This document shows, piece by piece, positions 35,293-46,184 of a stretch of 64,000 nucleotides of DNA. Positions within the stretch are counted from its first letter, which is position 1; every line of letters begins with the position of its first letter. The notes beneath the pieces were generated by a model. It was not told the DNA's origin. It was given only the letters and a program-made list of their open reading frames with translations, and did no database searches. Both the position numbers and the translations under genes were made by a program. The stretch lies in contig JAUMIR010000001.1 in NCBI GenBank assembly GCA_030847615.1, positions 61,021,501 to 61,085,500 on the forward strand, written 5' to 3'. This DNA comes from Gambelia wislizenii (Eukaryota; Chordata; Lepidosauria; Squamata; Crotaphytidae).

Positions 35293-35421
35293 CATATCAA
35301 TGGGAGCCGACCACCACCTCACTTTGTGTATGACCCATCCATCTTTGCCTTCCGATCCCTCAGCACCTTGAAGCCTCTGAGCCCTATAGCTCCAGCTGAA
35401 GAACCATCATGTGCCTACTGA
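35293..35421 (+). CDS. Candidate terminal coding exon of an unidentified host gene
   Basis: Directly after the acceptor, phase 0 gives 42 codons and then TGA at 35419-35421. The peptide starts HINGSRPPPHFVYDP, continues SIFAFRSLSTLKPL, and ends PAEEPSCAY. It is proline- and serine-rich, without a transmembrane segment, and looks like the cytoplasmic or disordered C-terminus of a longer protein. It is the only frame in the window with exon-like boundaries that is not explained by a mobile element. Polyadenylation signals lie downstream at 35670 and 38131. I did not recognise the gene. Upstream exons were not found, so they lie far upstream, before the window, or are too short to see. It could also be a chance match of a good acceptor with a short open frame. 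Confidence 0.6.
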   Translation, partial: HINGSRPPPHFVYDPSIFAFRSLSTLKPLSPIAPAEEPSCAY

Positions 35422-35669
35422 AGGAGACAACTCAAAACTCTCAGGAATCATACCAAACAGCTGCCCAGCAAGGACTAGCTGAAGGAGGGCATGTGTTTGC
35501 AATAACAACCAATATCCTTGGTCACAGGAGATGGGTGACTTTTCTCATGTCTGTTTTTTATCTTCTGAAGAGTGGTAGGAAGGGAGTGTGTGTGAATTGA
35601 GTAAGCTAGGCACATGAGCCATAGTGCAATTATCAAGATGGTATCTGATATGCAGAAAGCCAGTGTCTT

Positions 35670-35675
35670 AATAAA
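35670..35675 (+). terminator. Polyadenylation signal AATAAA, proximal
   Basis: AATAAA lies 249 bp after the candidate stop codon, with a T-rich stretch downstream. It is the nearest canonical signal. Confidence 0.5.
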
Positions 35676-38130
35676 GAAAGTTGTCATATCACCCTAATGG
35701 GTGGACACTTGCTTATTTGTGTGGAATGGGCAGGTTTCTGTTGTTGCCTGCTTTGAATCTAGCTGAATTATTTCCTCTGCGTAGGGGTATCTCAGTGGAT
35801 GAATTTCTCCTGAAGGATGCTTGAGGTCAAAGTAGATCTGGCCTTAGCTTTCAAGCTAGCGTGAGAAGGTTGTGAAACATCAGGGTTTCCTCAATATACA
35901 TTAGTAGCATAAACCCTGAATGATTTTGTTTCCATTGTGTTTTGGGAGTAAAAGAACAACATGGGTTTTTTTGTCCTGTCCAGTCTAGCATGATGCGACA
36001 TGGCAGATGTTTTTAATGTTGAAAGTACTGTACGTAGGAGAGATTATGTGGAAAGCAGCTTCCTCTCCCTTTGGCCTCCTTCACACACCATTTATTGAGG
36101 CATGTGGGTATCCCTTCTTTATGTTGCTATCCTATATGACTGAAGCCTGTTCCTGAAAAACCACAACAACAGGTCTGGATGTCAAACCACCAGTTTGGCC
36201 CAGCATGCAGCAGCTATACAAAACAGCAATGCAGGGGATAACAATGTGTGTAAGGAGTGTTCTTGTTTTCGTATGTAACCTCAACAGTTTAAGTGGATGT
36301 TATATCAAGCAGTGACAATGGAAGAAACAATGTTCCCAGCCTGTTGCATAATTAGCTGTTGTGCGCATGGATGATAGGAAGGGTGAGGAACAGAGAAATT
36401 TTAATAAGAAGCTCTTCATGAATGCTGTATGGCCACGCACACATGGCTGTGGTCTCTTCTTCTCCACATCGCTGATCTTTTTTTCTTTTTGCCCACATTC
36501 AAATTCCTGCTATTAAATTACTCATATTCTACAGCTGGGGCAAGAATTGTGTGGCCTTCAAAATGGTACTGAACTGCAGCTCCCATCATTCCTCACCATT
36601 GGCTATATTGGTCAAGGCTGCTGAGAGTTACACTCCGACCACACCTGGAGGGCTGTACAATTCCCACCCTGATTCTATAGGGTTTTCTGCTAACCTAATC
36701 CATAGTGCCTAGGGGTAGAAACACACAGAGTAACATTTTTAGGTCTTCTAAGTGTAGGCCACAGTTCTGCCATTATTCACAACTGGAAGTGACATCTCAT
36801 TTCTGGCCACTTTTTACTTTGATTTTGGGCTTTTTTGATTGTTGGGTGGAATGTTCAGAGTCAAAGGCACGCCTCGTAGATGAATTTTTCCAGCCACAAA
36901 TATCATGATGAGATGAAGGGGATCAGTGGGGCCCAGAGAAGCCAACAGAGAAGCATGGCTGCAGGCCACACTGTTCCTACCTCTGTCCTTAGAAGACTTA
37001 CAGTGCACTGTAATGTTCTCTCTACCCGTTACTGAAATGTTGGCCTTATGTATGTACTAATAATGTGGTGAACAATCCCAGAAACACTTTTACTGTGCAA
37101 TCTTCACTGGAAAAAAAATCTAGAACAGTATTTGGGAAATGTGCCTCACTCATGGTTTGGATAACTCTGCTAACTTCTACCTTTAGGAATTTAGGCTTAA
37201 ATTCTGTTGGTTGTCCCAAGTGGAGTAGACCCCACTCCATCAACGGGATTTATGGCTTTGAGTTACCATTCAGGAACTGATTCCATAGGTTTGCTTTATA
37301 AGACTAACAGCTGCGTTTTAGCTGTAGATATTGATCCCAATATGGCAAAGGCCAACCTCAGTTCTCATTGATGTTGGAATCCTAAAGTTAAAAGTTTTAA
37401 AGCTATTAGTACAAGTTAACTGTGCTGCCTTTAGTCCTCCATGTACACATGCTGTTCTAGTAGCTGATATGTTAGGGTAAATGAATCCATGCTTTGGTTT
37501 CTTGCAACACCATTTCATCTAAGAAGAATTCAGGGATGTGTGCAACTCCCTTTTCTACCAGCCTATTAATGAAATTAAAGGAAAGTTTCTCTTCTTTGTC
37601 TGCTGGGTTCCTATGATGAGAACAACATTCAGTAATGAAATGTGAAATGCAGCAGCAGCAGCAACAATAACAACAACAACACTTCACTTGTTCCTCTAGC
37701 TGAAGGGGGAATATTTTTCTCTTCTAATCTTAAATATGATTTCTTGCTGGCTCCATAGTCAGCAGTATGTGATAGGATCTGTAGTTCCAGTGGACCTGAC
37801 CTTTCTACAGTAATGACAAGGGCAGATGATAACCTGGTCTTGCTGTTTCTGCAAATTAGGTTTGGCCTACAAACAGCCTGTGTGTATTAATAGTCAGGAA
37901 ATGTATGGAGGTACTTCTTTCTGTGTCTAAAGCCATCATCTTGTTCGGCAGACACTGCAGAATGCTTTGTTTCTTTGCTAAACAGGCTGACTATTTTCTG
38001 ATTCCCTAGAAGACACCGTCCCATATGATGCTCCCAGATAAAGGAACGGAGGGCAGACAACCTCTGTTAAAGTGGCCTTTCTTTACTACTTTTGTAAACT
38101 TGCTCTGTCTTTGTTTTTTTCAGTTGAAAC

Positions 38131-38136
38131 AATAAA
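38131..38136 (+). terminator. Polyadenylation signal AATAAA, distal
   Basis: AATAAA is preceded by a T-rich run and followed by a tgcctttttgctttctctttg stretch, a reasonable downstream element. It would give a 2.7-kb 3' UTR. Confidence 0.4.
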
Positions 38137-38155
38137 GTTACATTTTAACTGCTGC

Positions 38156-39094
38156 TAAATGCACTGCCTTTTTGCTTTCTCTTTGCTTTAATCGTTTTAC
38201 AGTAGAAAAAAAGAAATATCCCACATCCTGCAACAAGAAAATCCAAACTGCTAGGGTTAAAATATCCTTTGCAGATTTAGGAAAATCCAGCAGGCATGGA
38301 TTTTGCCATTTTGGCTGTAATAGAAGCACACACATTTTAATTGTGGGGTTTTTTCCTTGGTCAGCCAATGTGAGTGACAATTTTCTTCTAAGAAATCCGT
38401 AGCAGTGACGAAACCTATTTGCCCAATGCATCCCTAAGAGAATAAGCAAGTCTATGTCACTGCATTATTAGTCTTTCCACAGGATTGTGAGCATATTATG
38501 AGCAGTTTTGTTACGCTGTGTCTATGAAGCAAGACATTTAAATTAGTGCAGACAGAAGAAAACTGCACTATCATGGATGAAGTTGTCAGGAGTCAAAGAA
38601 AAGGACTGATTCACACTATTGAGAGTATGAATTGATGGCCACAACCATAATTTAAACCAGGTTTACACACTGTCTCTAATGGGTATTCCGTTGAAAGTGA
38701 GAAGGTTACTATGGGAAAAGGCAACCTTGAGAAACTTGACTTGGAGTTATTTAGTGCTTTCCAATTTTGCAGACCAGGCATAAGTGGCAAATGTTTTAAG
38801 CTGTCAAATGCTGGAAACTCAGAGCCTATGGAAGCTGGAATTCTGGGGCTAGCAGACAAAAAAATGTAGGTTTTCCATGCTCAGTGATAGAACAGGAACC
38901 TTCAAGTATGGAAGCAGTAGGTCAGAGAAGATAATTGTGTGGCTCTCCTGATGTTGAACTGCAACACCCAGCAAGGATAGCCAATGGTGACAAAATGTTA
39001 GAAGTTGGAGTTTAGGAACATTTAGAAGGTCATACAATTATCTCCCCTAGTCGGTGTAGGTAGTCTGTTACAAGATGGAACAAAAGCAAGACAG
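38156..39094. other. No recognised feature
   Basis: A short phrase at about 38406 (agtgacgaaacctatttgcccaatgcatc) recurs at about 51853, so a small dispersed repeat exists here. Its limits are unclear. Confidence 0.4.
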
Positions 39095-39833
39095 CAGCCT
39101 TTCTGGTGGTTACACTCAGGGCCAAACCATGCAGCATGTCATGCATACTTTCTGAAAATGTGACACTTCTGTTCACATTTTCACTATGCCATACTTGTGA
39201 TAGTCAAACTATGTGTCCCATTATTCAAGGTTATTAAAAAGTGTAAGCTAGCCAATTTTTTAAAGAGCCAGTGTGATGTAGTAGTTTGAGTGTCAGATGA
39301 GGACTCCAGGAGGCTAGGGTTTGAATCCCTGCTAAGGCATGGAAGTCCACTTTGTGACCTTCGGCAAGTCACACACTTTTAGTTTCAGGCAAAGGTGATA
39401 GCAAACCCTCCCTGAACAAATCTTGCAAAGAACCCCCCCCCCTGATAAGTTCCTCCTAGAGTCACCATAAGTCATTAATCATAAACAAAAAGCCATTTTT
39501 AATTTGAAGGAAAAACAGCTGTGTAAGCCCCTAATTTGGAACTTTCTCCTCATGCTGAGTGGGGCCATGCATTCCTACAAAATATAATTGCAAAATATTT
39601 TAAAAGGCCCTCTGGTTTTATCTCCAAAGTTGCTAATTGTAGTAAATAGGCATACAAGTCTCAGAGAGTCACCATTTGGCCGAACATGGCTGTAGGCCCT
39701 TCCACTTGACAGGAGGGCACTTTCCAGGGTGCTCTACAATGTCTTTGCGTTCTGAACAGAAGTGTCACATTTTCAGAAAGTATGCATGACATGCTGCAAG
39801 ATTTGGCCCTGAGTGTAACCACCAGAAAGGCTG
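39095..39833. mobile_element. Element or duplication bounded by 81-bp inverted arms
   Basis: Bases 39095-39175 and 39753-39833 are reverse complements at about 79 of 81 positions (starting cagcctttctggtgg, ending cacttctgttca). The 577-bp interior includes a tRNA-type SINE and no transposase. No target duplication was evident. It may be a non-autonomous transposon with long terminal repeats, or an inverted duplication. Confidence 0.75.
39266..39478 (+). mobile_element. tRNA-derived SINE (copy 3)
   Basis: B-box-like agggtttgaatccctgc, body tgaccttcggcaagtcacac, tail gtcaccataagtcatta. It lies inside the 39095-39833 inverted-arm structure. A C9 run sits near 39433. Confidence 0.88.
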
Positions 39834-40045
39834 GTGTTGAGAGAGAATATTAGGCTGAATAGACATGTGTTCTGAAGCTACATGAAAATTTTAATGTGCT
39901 TTTGTTCTTGGGTTGAACATAGTAACCTTTGGGAGCTGGCAAAATGGAAAGCTACTGGAGTGCGTTTGGACTCAGTATCCTACCGCAGAGGCCTCTGAAT
40001 GTAAGGATGTTTAAAAAAAGTCTTTTCTTAGTCTCAGGTCAATTC
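39834..40045. other. No recognised feature
   Basis: Short unassigned spacer between the inverted-arm structure and a MITE. Confidence 0.4.
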
Positions 40046-40263
40046 ACAGTGCAAATTCTAGCACTATATTCTATTTCAGTTGCCATGACAATATCCTGTG
40101 GAATCCTGGTGTTTGTAGTTCAGTGAGGCACTGAAGTACTCTGGCTTTGAATTCTAAATGCCCCTCCCTAAACTGCAAATCCCATGATTCCACAGGCTAT
40201 TGCTATGGCAGTTAAAGAGGAATATAGCACTGTAATTGTGTACTGTAGTATGAAAGTGCCCAT
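40046..40263. mobile_element. Palindromic MITE, family A
   Basis: The end block attcacagtgcaaattctagcactatattc pairs with gaatatagcactgtaattgtgtactg. The inner block cctgtggaatcctgg pairs with tgattccacagg. The centre has ccctccctaaactgcaaatccc. Confidence 0.85.
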
Positions 40264-40903
40264 TTATTTTTTTAAAAAAGATTAATTATCTTGAGATTTT
40301 TCACATTTTGGGCAGGGTGAATTCACACTAAAAAATATTTTTATGCCTAAACTAGTGTCATAAGAGATGGTTCTGTGGAAATCCCCACCCCCACACATAT
40401 ACACACAAATGAAATTTTCACAATGCAGTGCAAAAAAATAAAATGATAAATTTGCAAAAACTTATTGTCTTGTCCAGCAGTGAGAATATTAATGTACAAG
40501 ATTACATCCCCACTCAAGTTTTTTTTAATGATGCAAGCACTGTTGCTCAGTTAATTGGTACATCTGTTCCTACAAATGAACTCTACAATGGCTCCACCAA
40601 GATGGTAGTTGTTTTAAATGCCTTCTCTCTTTTCCTTTGTTCGGGGGTTGCTTTGTGATTGAGCCGAGAGCAGCTGACTGGCAGTTGGGCTTGCGGTTAA
40701 AGCAGCTCGGATAGTTCCAGTAACTTCTGACTGCCAGCCCTCATCCTCATCCTGTTGCATTTGAACTACATTCATGCAGGTGTTTCCCCTTCAAAGTGAA
40801 AGCCGACTATTTTGGTTTTGAAATGGGGAGAGAAACTGAATGAAGAAGGCATGCTTCTAAAATTCACAGCAGCGAGGGCCTCTCCAGGTGTTGAACACAC
40901 TAA
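40264..40903. other. No recognised feature
   Basis: AT-rich followed by a mixed segment; open frames are short and not family-like. Confidence 0.45.
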
Positions 40904-41506
40904 GGTCCCATCCAAACAGTGAAAATAATCCAAATGGCAATCACATGGTAGGCGATCTGTCTAAACAGACATTCGCATCAGTATGCGTCATTCAGAAGGG
41001 GGGCAGCCAAATCCACCATAGCTCTGAAGGAAAGCCTTTGGAGCTTTTCTCAGAGTTTTAAAAAGCTCCATAAGGCATGCAAATGTGCAATCATTAGGAC
41101 AGTCGCATTCGCATTGCTGTGATGAGGTAGTGTAAGGTGATTGGCTGGACAAGCATGGGGGGCAGAGCTAGTAAACAGGGAAAGTGCCTGCTGCCACCAT
41201 GTTGGATTTTTGGCTAAGCAAGAGATCAGTAAGGAAATAAAACATTGAACTGTCTTTCTCTTTTCTTATTTTTTCTTTTGAAGATATGAAGTATTGCTTG
41301 TGCGTACCATGGTAGACAGTTTCTTTTTAAAAAATTTCAGCAGTGGCAGATTTAAAACAGTGAGTAAATCACTTGTGACCATCATCTTGGCTAGAAGGCA
41401 TGCAGAGTTTAGGGAGGCTCTTTTAACCATCAAGACAGGTCGTAGCACTGCAAATTGCTGTTTCTTTGGAGGAGAGTGTATTTTTCCCCCTCGTATAGAC
41501 GGGACC
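40904..41506 (+). mobile_element. Non-autonomous DNA element, family B (copy 3)
   Basis: The ends ggtcccatccaaacagtgaaaa and ctcgtatagacgggacc are inverted copies. Inner landmarks are gtgattggctggacaagcatgg, ccaccatgttgga, acagtgagtaaatcac and gaccatcatcttggc. The order is identical to the copies at 12742 and 60110. Confidence 0.75.
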
Positions 41507-41710
41507 AAAGACTCAGACAATCAGAAGCTATTGCTGGATGATCCACCCTGAGAGAAGATCCTTTTGGGAATGTTGCCTTTTCCTCATTCCTCTGATTTTG
41601 GGGGGATGTGGTGATAGTGGTGGTTCTGTTTAACACCGTTGCTTGGCTGACTTAGTGAGTGACAACTGCTTCTTCTGATGGCAAGCACTGATCAGATCAA
41701 GCCAAAAAAT

Positions 41711-41887
41711 GTATCTTCTTCGTGGTCTCTGTGAATCACACTGCTGGGTTATTCCTGCGCCTTCGCAGAGCATTTAGAACCTTCTCGAATCACTAGGTAG
41801 AATGTGCATTGATACATTTTTGGCGGTAATTCCTCCCACCCTAATGGTCCCTTAAAAGGCACTCCCGCCTAATTCCCCTCAGTTCCC
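41711..41887. repeat. DIRS left inverted terminal repeat
   Basis: The segment from atcttcttcgtggtctctg to cctaattcccctcagttcc matches the reverse complement of about 51355-51531. Common landmarks are gggttattcctg, aatgtgcattgatacattttt and ggcactcccgcctaattcccct. Confidence 0.9.
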
Positions 41888-41968
41888 TTTTTTCCGCTGC
41901 ATTAGCAGCTTGAAGGAACCTTCCTTCGCTAGTTTTTTCCTCACTTTTGATTTGATTGGATTTTCGAC

Positions 41969-44289
41969 TTGGCTTGGATTTTTGACTATGATTTCTCTCA
42001 CTCTTCTGGATTTGGCATTCTCTCTTCTCGCTTCCTTATTTGTCTAGGCGAATCCCACAATGTGGACTCTTGCGTGCACTGTAGGACATTTACACCTCAG
42101 GCCCGTAAGCACAGGATGTCCCGCCTGAATTCGTTCTTATACGAAAAGGCTCTGATTCCGGCAGCTGCTTCAACTCCAGTCTCTGCTCTGGTGCCCACGC
42201 CATCTAAACGGGGCCGCTCACTGTCTCCAAAGTCAAAAGCTCAAAAACAACGTTGGTCCCATAGTCTGTCCCGACGCCATTCGGTTGCTTCGGACCTAGA
42301 GGCGGTGCGAGGTTTGCACAAACATGCTGCTCCTTTCGACCCGTGTTGAGACCGAGCACAATCGACACTGTCAGCCTCTGCAAGGGACCAGGACCCCTCG
42401 ACATCAAAGGCTGTCCCTCCGGACCAAGCGCCTTATGACACCACCGGTCGGGACTGAGCTTTGTCGGACTCCTTGAAATCCTTAAAAAAGAAGAGGTACG
42501 AGAAGCATTCCTCTCGGAATGAGGATAGCCCTAAGTCTAAGAGCAAGCCGAAGGATGATCCCCAAAAGTTGAAACCGACGACTGTTGCACTGGTGGTCCT
42601 GACTGTTACTGCCACTGTGGCTGTCGAGAGTGCAGAAGCCCCACCTGCCGGGGATCCCAAGGCCGCTACCGCTCGGCCTTCCCCCGCAAGGGCTCCTGAG
42701 GACAAGCCTCCATCCCATGCCCCAACTCCTTCCGTTTCAGTGGAAATTGTCATGGTTGAAGTACCCTCGGGGGCTGATATGGACGTGTCACCTCAGTGTA
42801 GACACCAGTCACCAGCCCTTGTTGTTTCAAGAGCTCAGCTTCTTGGACACTCTGCCTCTGATGTCGAAGTTGATGTTGTTGACTCTGAAGATGTAGCTCG
42901 TATCCGTGCTTCTTCACCCACGACCCATTACGATGAGCCTGTTTATTCAGCCTACGAACTGGCACGTTCCATCTACCATGCCCAGTTTACTTCTCCAACA
43001 GGATCCCAGGTCCTGACCACCCGGGCCTTTGATTTAACAGGAACATGTATGGGTCGGAGTGGGTGTCATTCTCTGCCACATCTGGGATTTGATGACTCTT
43101 CGGCTCTGACAAAGAAAGATGCGGAGAGTCAGGTATCTCCACCTCATGACCGACGTCTTCTGCCACCTACTCCACCTACTCCATTGGTTCGAACCACTTC
43201 TCTTCTCCATGGATTCATGGGATCCATACTTACCTTATCTGCCGTCTCTGCAACCTGATTTATGGACAAGGATTCTGCTTCACCAATGGATGATATCCAT
43301 GCCTTTTCCGAACAAGTGGTTTGTATGTCCCATGCTCTGGACCTCAAGGTTGTAGAAAAGGAGTCGGAACCCATGGATCCGATATTCCATCGTATACAGT
43401 CTAAGGCACCTCCTACCGCCAGTCTTCCAGTCTTGCCTTCTCTGTTAAAACTAACTCAGAGCTCATGGGAGAATCCTTCTTCAATCCAGTCAACGTCAAA
43501 GAAGATTGACAGACTGTATCGGGTTGGATGTGAACACATTGAATGGCTGCAGACTCATCCTCGCCCCAATTCTGTGGTTGTTGAGGCCTCCCAGAGCTGA
43601 AGGCAGTGGCGCCCACAATCGACACCACCTGACCCAGAACGACGGAAGCTAGATATAATTGGGGAAAAGATCTATTCTGCTGCAGGTCTAAGCTTCTGTA
43701 TTGCTAATTATTCTGCCTGTATGGGGGCATATCAACAGGTTCTCTGGGAGAGGATGATGCCCCTCATTCAGGATCTGCCGGATGAGAGACAAAGATTAGC
43801 AGAGGCAATCCAGTCAGGGGCACAACTGTTGGCCGGACAACAAATGAACTCTGCCTGACATGTCGCAGATTGTGCCACCAAGGTGATAGCTGGATCCATC
43901 ACCCTGTGTTGTCATGTGTGGCTCCAGTCCTCGGGCCTCACTCCGCAAGCTTTGGCCACCATCGAAGATATGCTGTTTGATGAGTCGGGCCTGTTCAACG
44001 GCTCCATGGATGAGAAATTAGAGTTCACTCAGAAGATGAGGACCACCGCCAAAAAGTACGGTATGGCTACTTCCTCATCATATGCATATCGCTCCAGGAG
44101 CTGTACAACTGGCAGGCCTCTGCACCTGGCCATCAGTATAGAAGCGGGTTTACTAGTCAATCCTATAGACGTTCCCGCTACCTGCCGCCCTCCTCGTCAG
44201 CCTCATTGGTGAGGAGCCAAGGGTCAACATCTCAATACCCCCCCCCTGCGAAGCAGAGGTCCAAGGACCAAACCAGGAGAAAGTTTTGA
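41969..44289 (+). pseudogene. DIRS ORF1 (Gag-like), disabled by TGA stops
   Basis: One frame runs from the ATG at 41969 to 44212. It is interrupted only by TGA at 42347, 42455, 43256, 43598, 43856 and 44210. After a frameshift, probably at the C8 run at about 44239-44246, the frame reaches its likely natural stop at 44287 following a basic KQRSKDQTRRKF end. The N-terminus has a CVHCRTFTPQ pair of cysteines. A lysine/serine-rich region (around 42470-42560) and an acidic middle follow. The C-terminal third contains the alpha-helical part with ERRKLDIIGEKIY and WERMMPLIQDLPDE. In DIRS elements ORF1 is thought to package the RNA. Every stop can be explained by CGA to TGA change. Confidence 0.85.
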
Positions 44290-44331
44290 GCCTCCATTTC
44301 TTCATTCTCTTCTCTTTCTCTCTAGATTCCA

Positions 44332-46184
44332 ATGTTCGGAGATCGACTGTCGAGCTTCCAAGGAGCCTGGTCTTCAATAACTTCAGACCACTGGGTACTT
44401 CACATCATCCAGAATGGCTATTGGATCAAATTCAACTCATCACCTCTGACAGGTCGGGTCCGGCCAACACCATCCTCCCCTCCTCGAGGAAGTGCAGACG
44501 TTGCTGCAGAAGGGGGCCATCGAACCTGTGAACTCCGAACTTCATCACCTGTTTCTTCTCAAGGTACTTCCTGGTCACGAATAAAGATGACGGTCTCCGT
44601 CCCATTCTCGACCTTCGTGGAGTGAACTGGTATATTGTGCCAAAGAAGTTCAGGATGGTTACCCTGGCTTCCATCATACCACTCCTACAACAGGGAGATT
44701 GGTTTGTGTCCATAGACCTCAAGGATGCCTACTTTCACATCGGGATTCATCCTTCCCACAGACAGTTCCTGGCATTCCAGATCGGGACTAAGGTATTCCA
44801 GTTCCGAGTCCTGCTGTTTGAACTCTCGACTGCTCCGAGTCTTCACGAAGTGCATGGTGGTTGTAGCGGCCTTCCTGTGTCAGTGTGGAGTAGTGGTCTT
44901 CCCCTGCATCGACAACTGGCTGATTGTAGCAAATTCTCGATGTCAGCTCGAACTGGACATCGTTCTCACCCTAGATGTGTCAGACAGCCTGGGACTTGTT
45001 GTCAACATGGAGAAGTCACAACTTCCACTCTCCCAGTCTATCCAATTTATTGGGGCTCAGTTGGATTCATTGACGGCTGCAGCCTACCTACCTCGGGATC
45101 GATTCAACACCCTCCATTCTTTGATCCACACCTACCGCCAGTCCCGAAGACTCTCAGCCCATGCAGTTTAAGTACTTCTTGGACACATGGCAGTCCTATT
45201 ACCTATGTAACCCATCTTACCAGACTCTGGTTCTGCCCGCTTCAACATTGGTTTCTGCAGGTGTTCGACCCTCAGCGCGACTCCCCCAAGAAACTGCTCA
45301 TGATGCCATGCACGATCCAACGTTCCCTGGAATGGTGGTTGGCCCCAGAAAATGTTTTGTCAGGGATGTCCTTCAACCCACCTCAACCAGACACCTCTCT
45401 AACGACGAACGCCTCTATGCTTGGCTGGGGAGCCCATCTCGAATCCTACAGGATTCAGGGAACTTGGGATGCCAACAAACAGACATCCCATATCAACATC
45501 TTAGAGCTCCTCGGCATCCAGAAAGCACTACGGGCCTTCGAGACCCTGGTGACGGGCAAGACCATTCTGGTGGTGACAGACAACACATCGGTTATGTACT
45601 ATTTGAACAAGCAAGGAGGAACGAGATCCCCCCAGCTTCTTCAGCTCACATTAGACATCTGGGATTGGTGCGTACTCAGGAACGTTCACCTCCAATCTAT
45701 CCACTTGCCGGGGGAGGAGAACATTCTTGCAGATGGATTCAGCCATTCCAGCTCTCCATCCACAAGTGGATGTTGCACAGCTCAGTGACATCAGACCTGT
45801 TTCGGCAGTGGGGAACTCCTCAGGTAGACTTCTTCGTGTCACCAGAGAACAGGCAGTGTCACCAGTTCTGTTCAGGGGTCGCGCCCTGGGTTTGAGAGTC
45901 GATGCATTCCTCTTCTGCTGGATGGGACCTCTTCTCTACCTCTTTCCTCCGTTCCCATTGTTGACAAGAGTAATTGCCAAACTATGTCAAGATCAAGCAG
46001 ATGCCATCCTCATCACTCCGTGGTGGACCTGTCAACCTTGGTTTGCAACCCTCTTGCATCTGGCCAAGCATCAATTCATCCACCTTCCGAACCATCCCGA
46101 CCTTCTCACCATTCAGAAAGGGATGGTCAGACACCCAGAAGTGGAGGCTCTGCGGCTGACAGCATGGAGACTACGCCCTTGAAT
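44332..46184 (+). pseudogene. DIRS ORF2: reverse transcriptase and RNase H, broken
   Basis: Reverse transcriptase text begins at 44332 (FGDRLSSFQGAW). It passes through LLQKGAIEPVNSE and DDGLRPILDLRGVN (near 44595), then FVSIDLKDAYFHIGIHPSHR (44700-44763). The frame changes near 44490, 44565, 44840, 45178, 45750 and 45890. The active-site motif, YIDD in the family, reads CIDN at 44905-44916, so one metal-binding aspartate is lost. RNase H follows with LTTNASMLGWGAHL, in which the first catalytic aspartate is asparagine (45408-45410), then ELLGIQKALRAFE, VVTDNTSVMYYLN and GEENILADGFSH. A linker with FPPFPLLTRVIAKL leads to the recombinase. The protein would have copied the element RNA; this copy cannot. 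Confidence 0.9.

Larger units (their letters stand above)
35422..38155 (+). other. Probable 3' UTR region of the host gene
   Basis: The stretch after the stop is nearly free of mobile elements. The exception is a MITE-like palindrome at about 36535-36670 (gaactgcagctcccatcattcc). A short (CAG/CAA)n run lies at 37652-37682. Two AATAAA signals are present, one 249 bp and one 2.7 kb after the stop. Low repeat density fits a long 3' UTR, but transcription is not shown by sequence alone. Confidence 0.4.

Noticed and set aside
42433..42753. A 106-residue minus-strand frame opposite the DIRS ORF1.
   Set aside because: It is the shadow of ORF1 in a codon-biased, GC-rich region; the + strand frame has the conserved features.
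41969..43858. Reading the six TGA codons of DIRS ORF1 as selenocysteine or reassigned codons.
   Set aside because: No SECIS-like structure was noticed, contexts fit CGA decay, and the rest of the element is also disabled.
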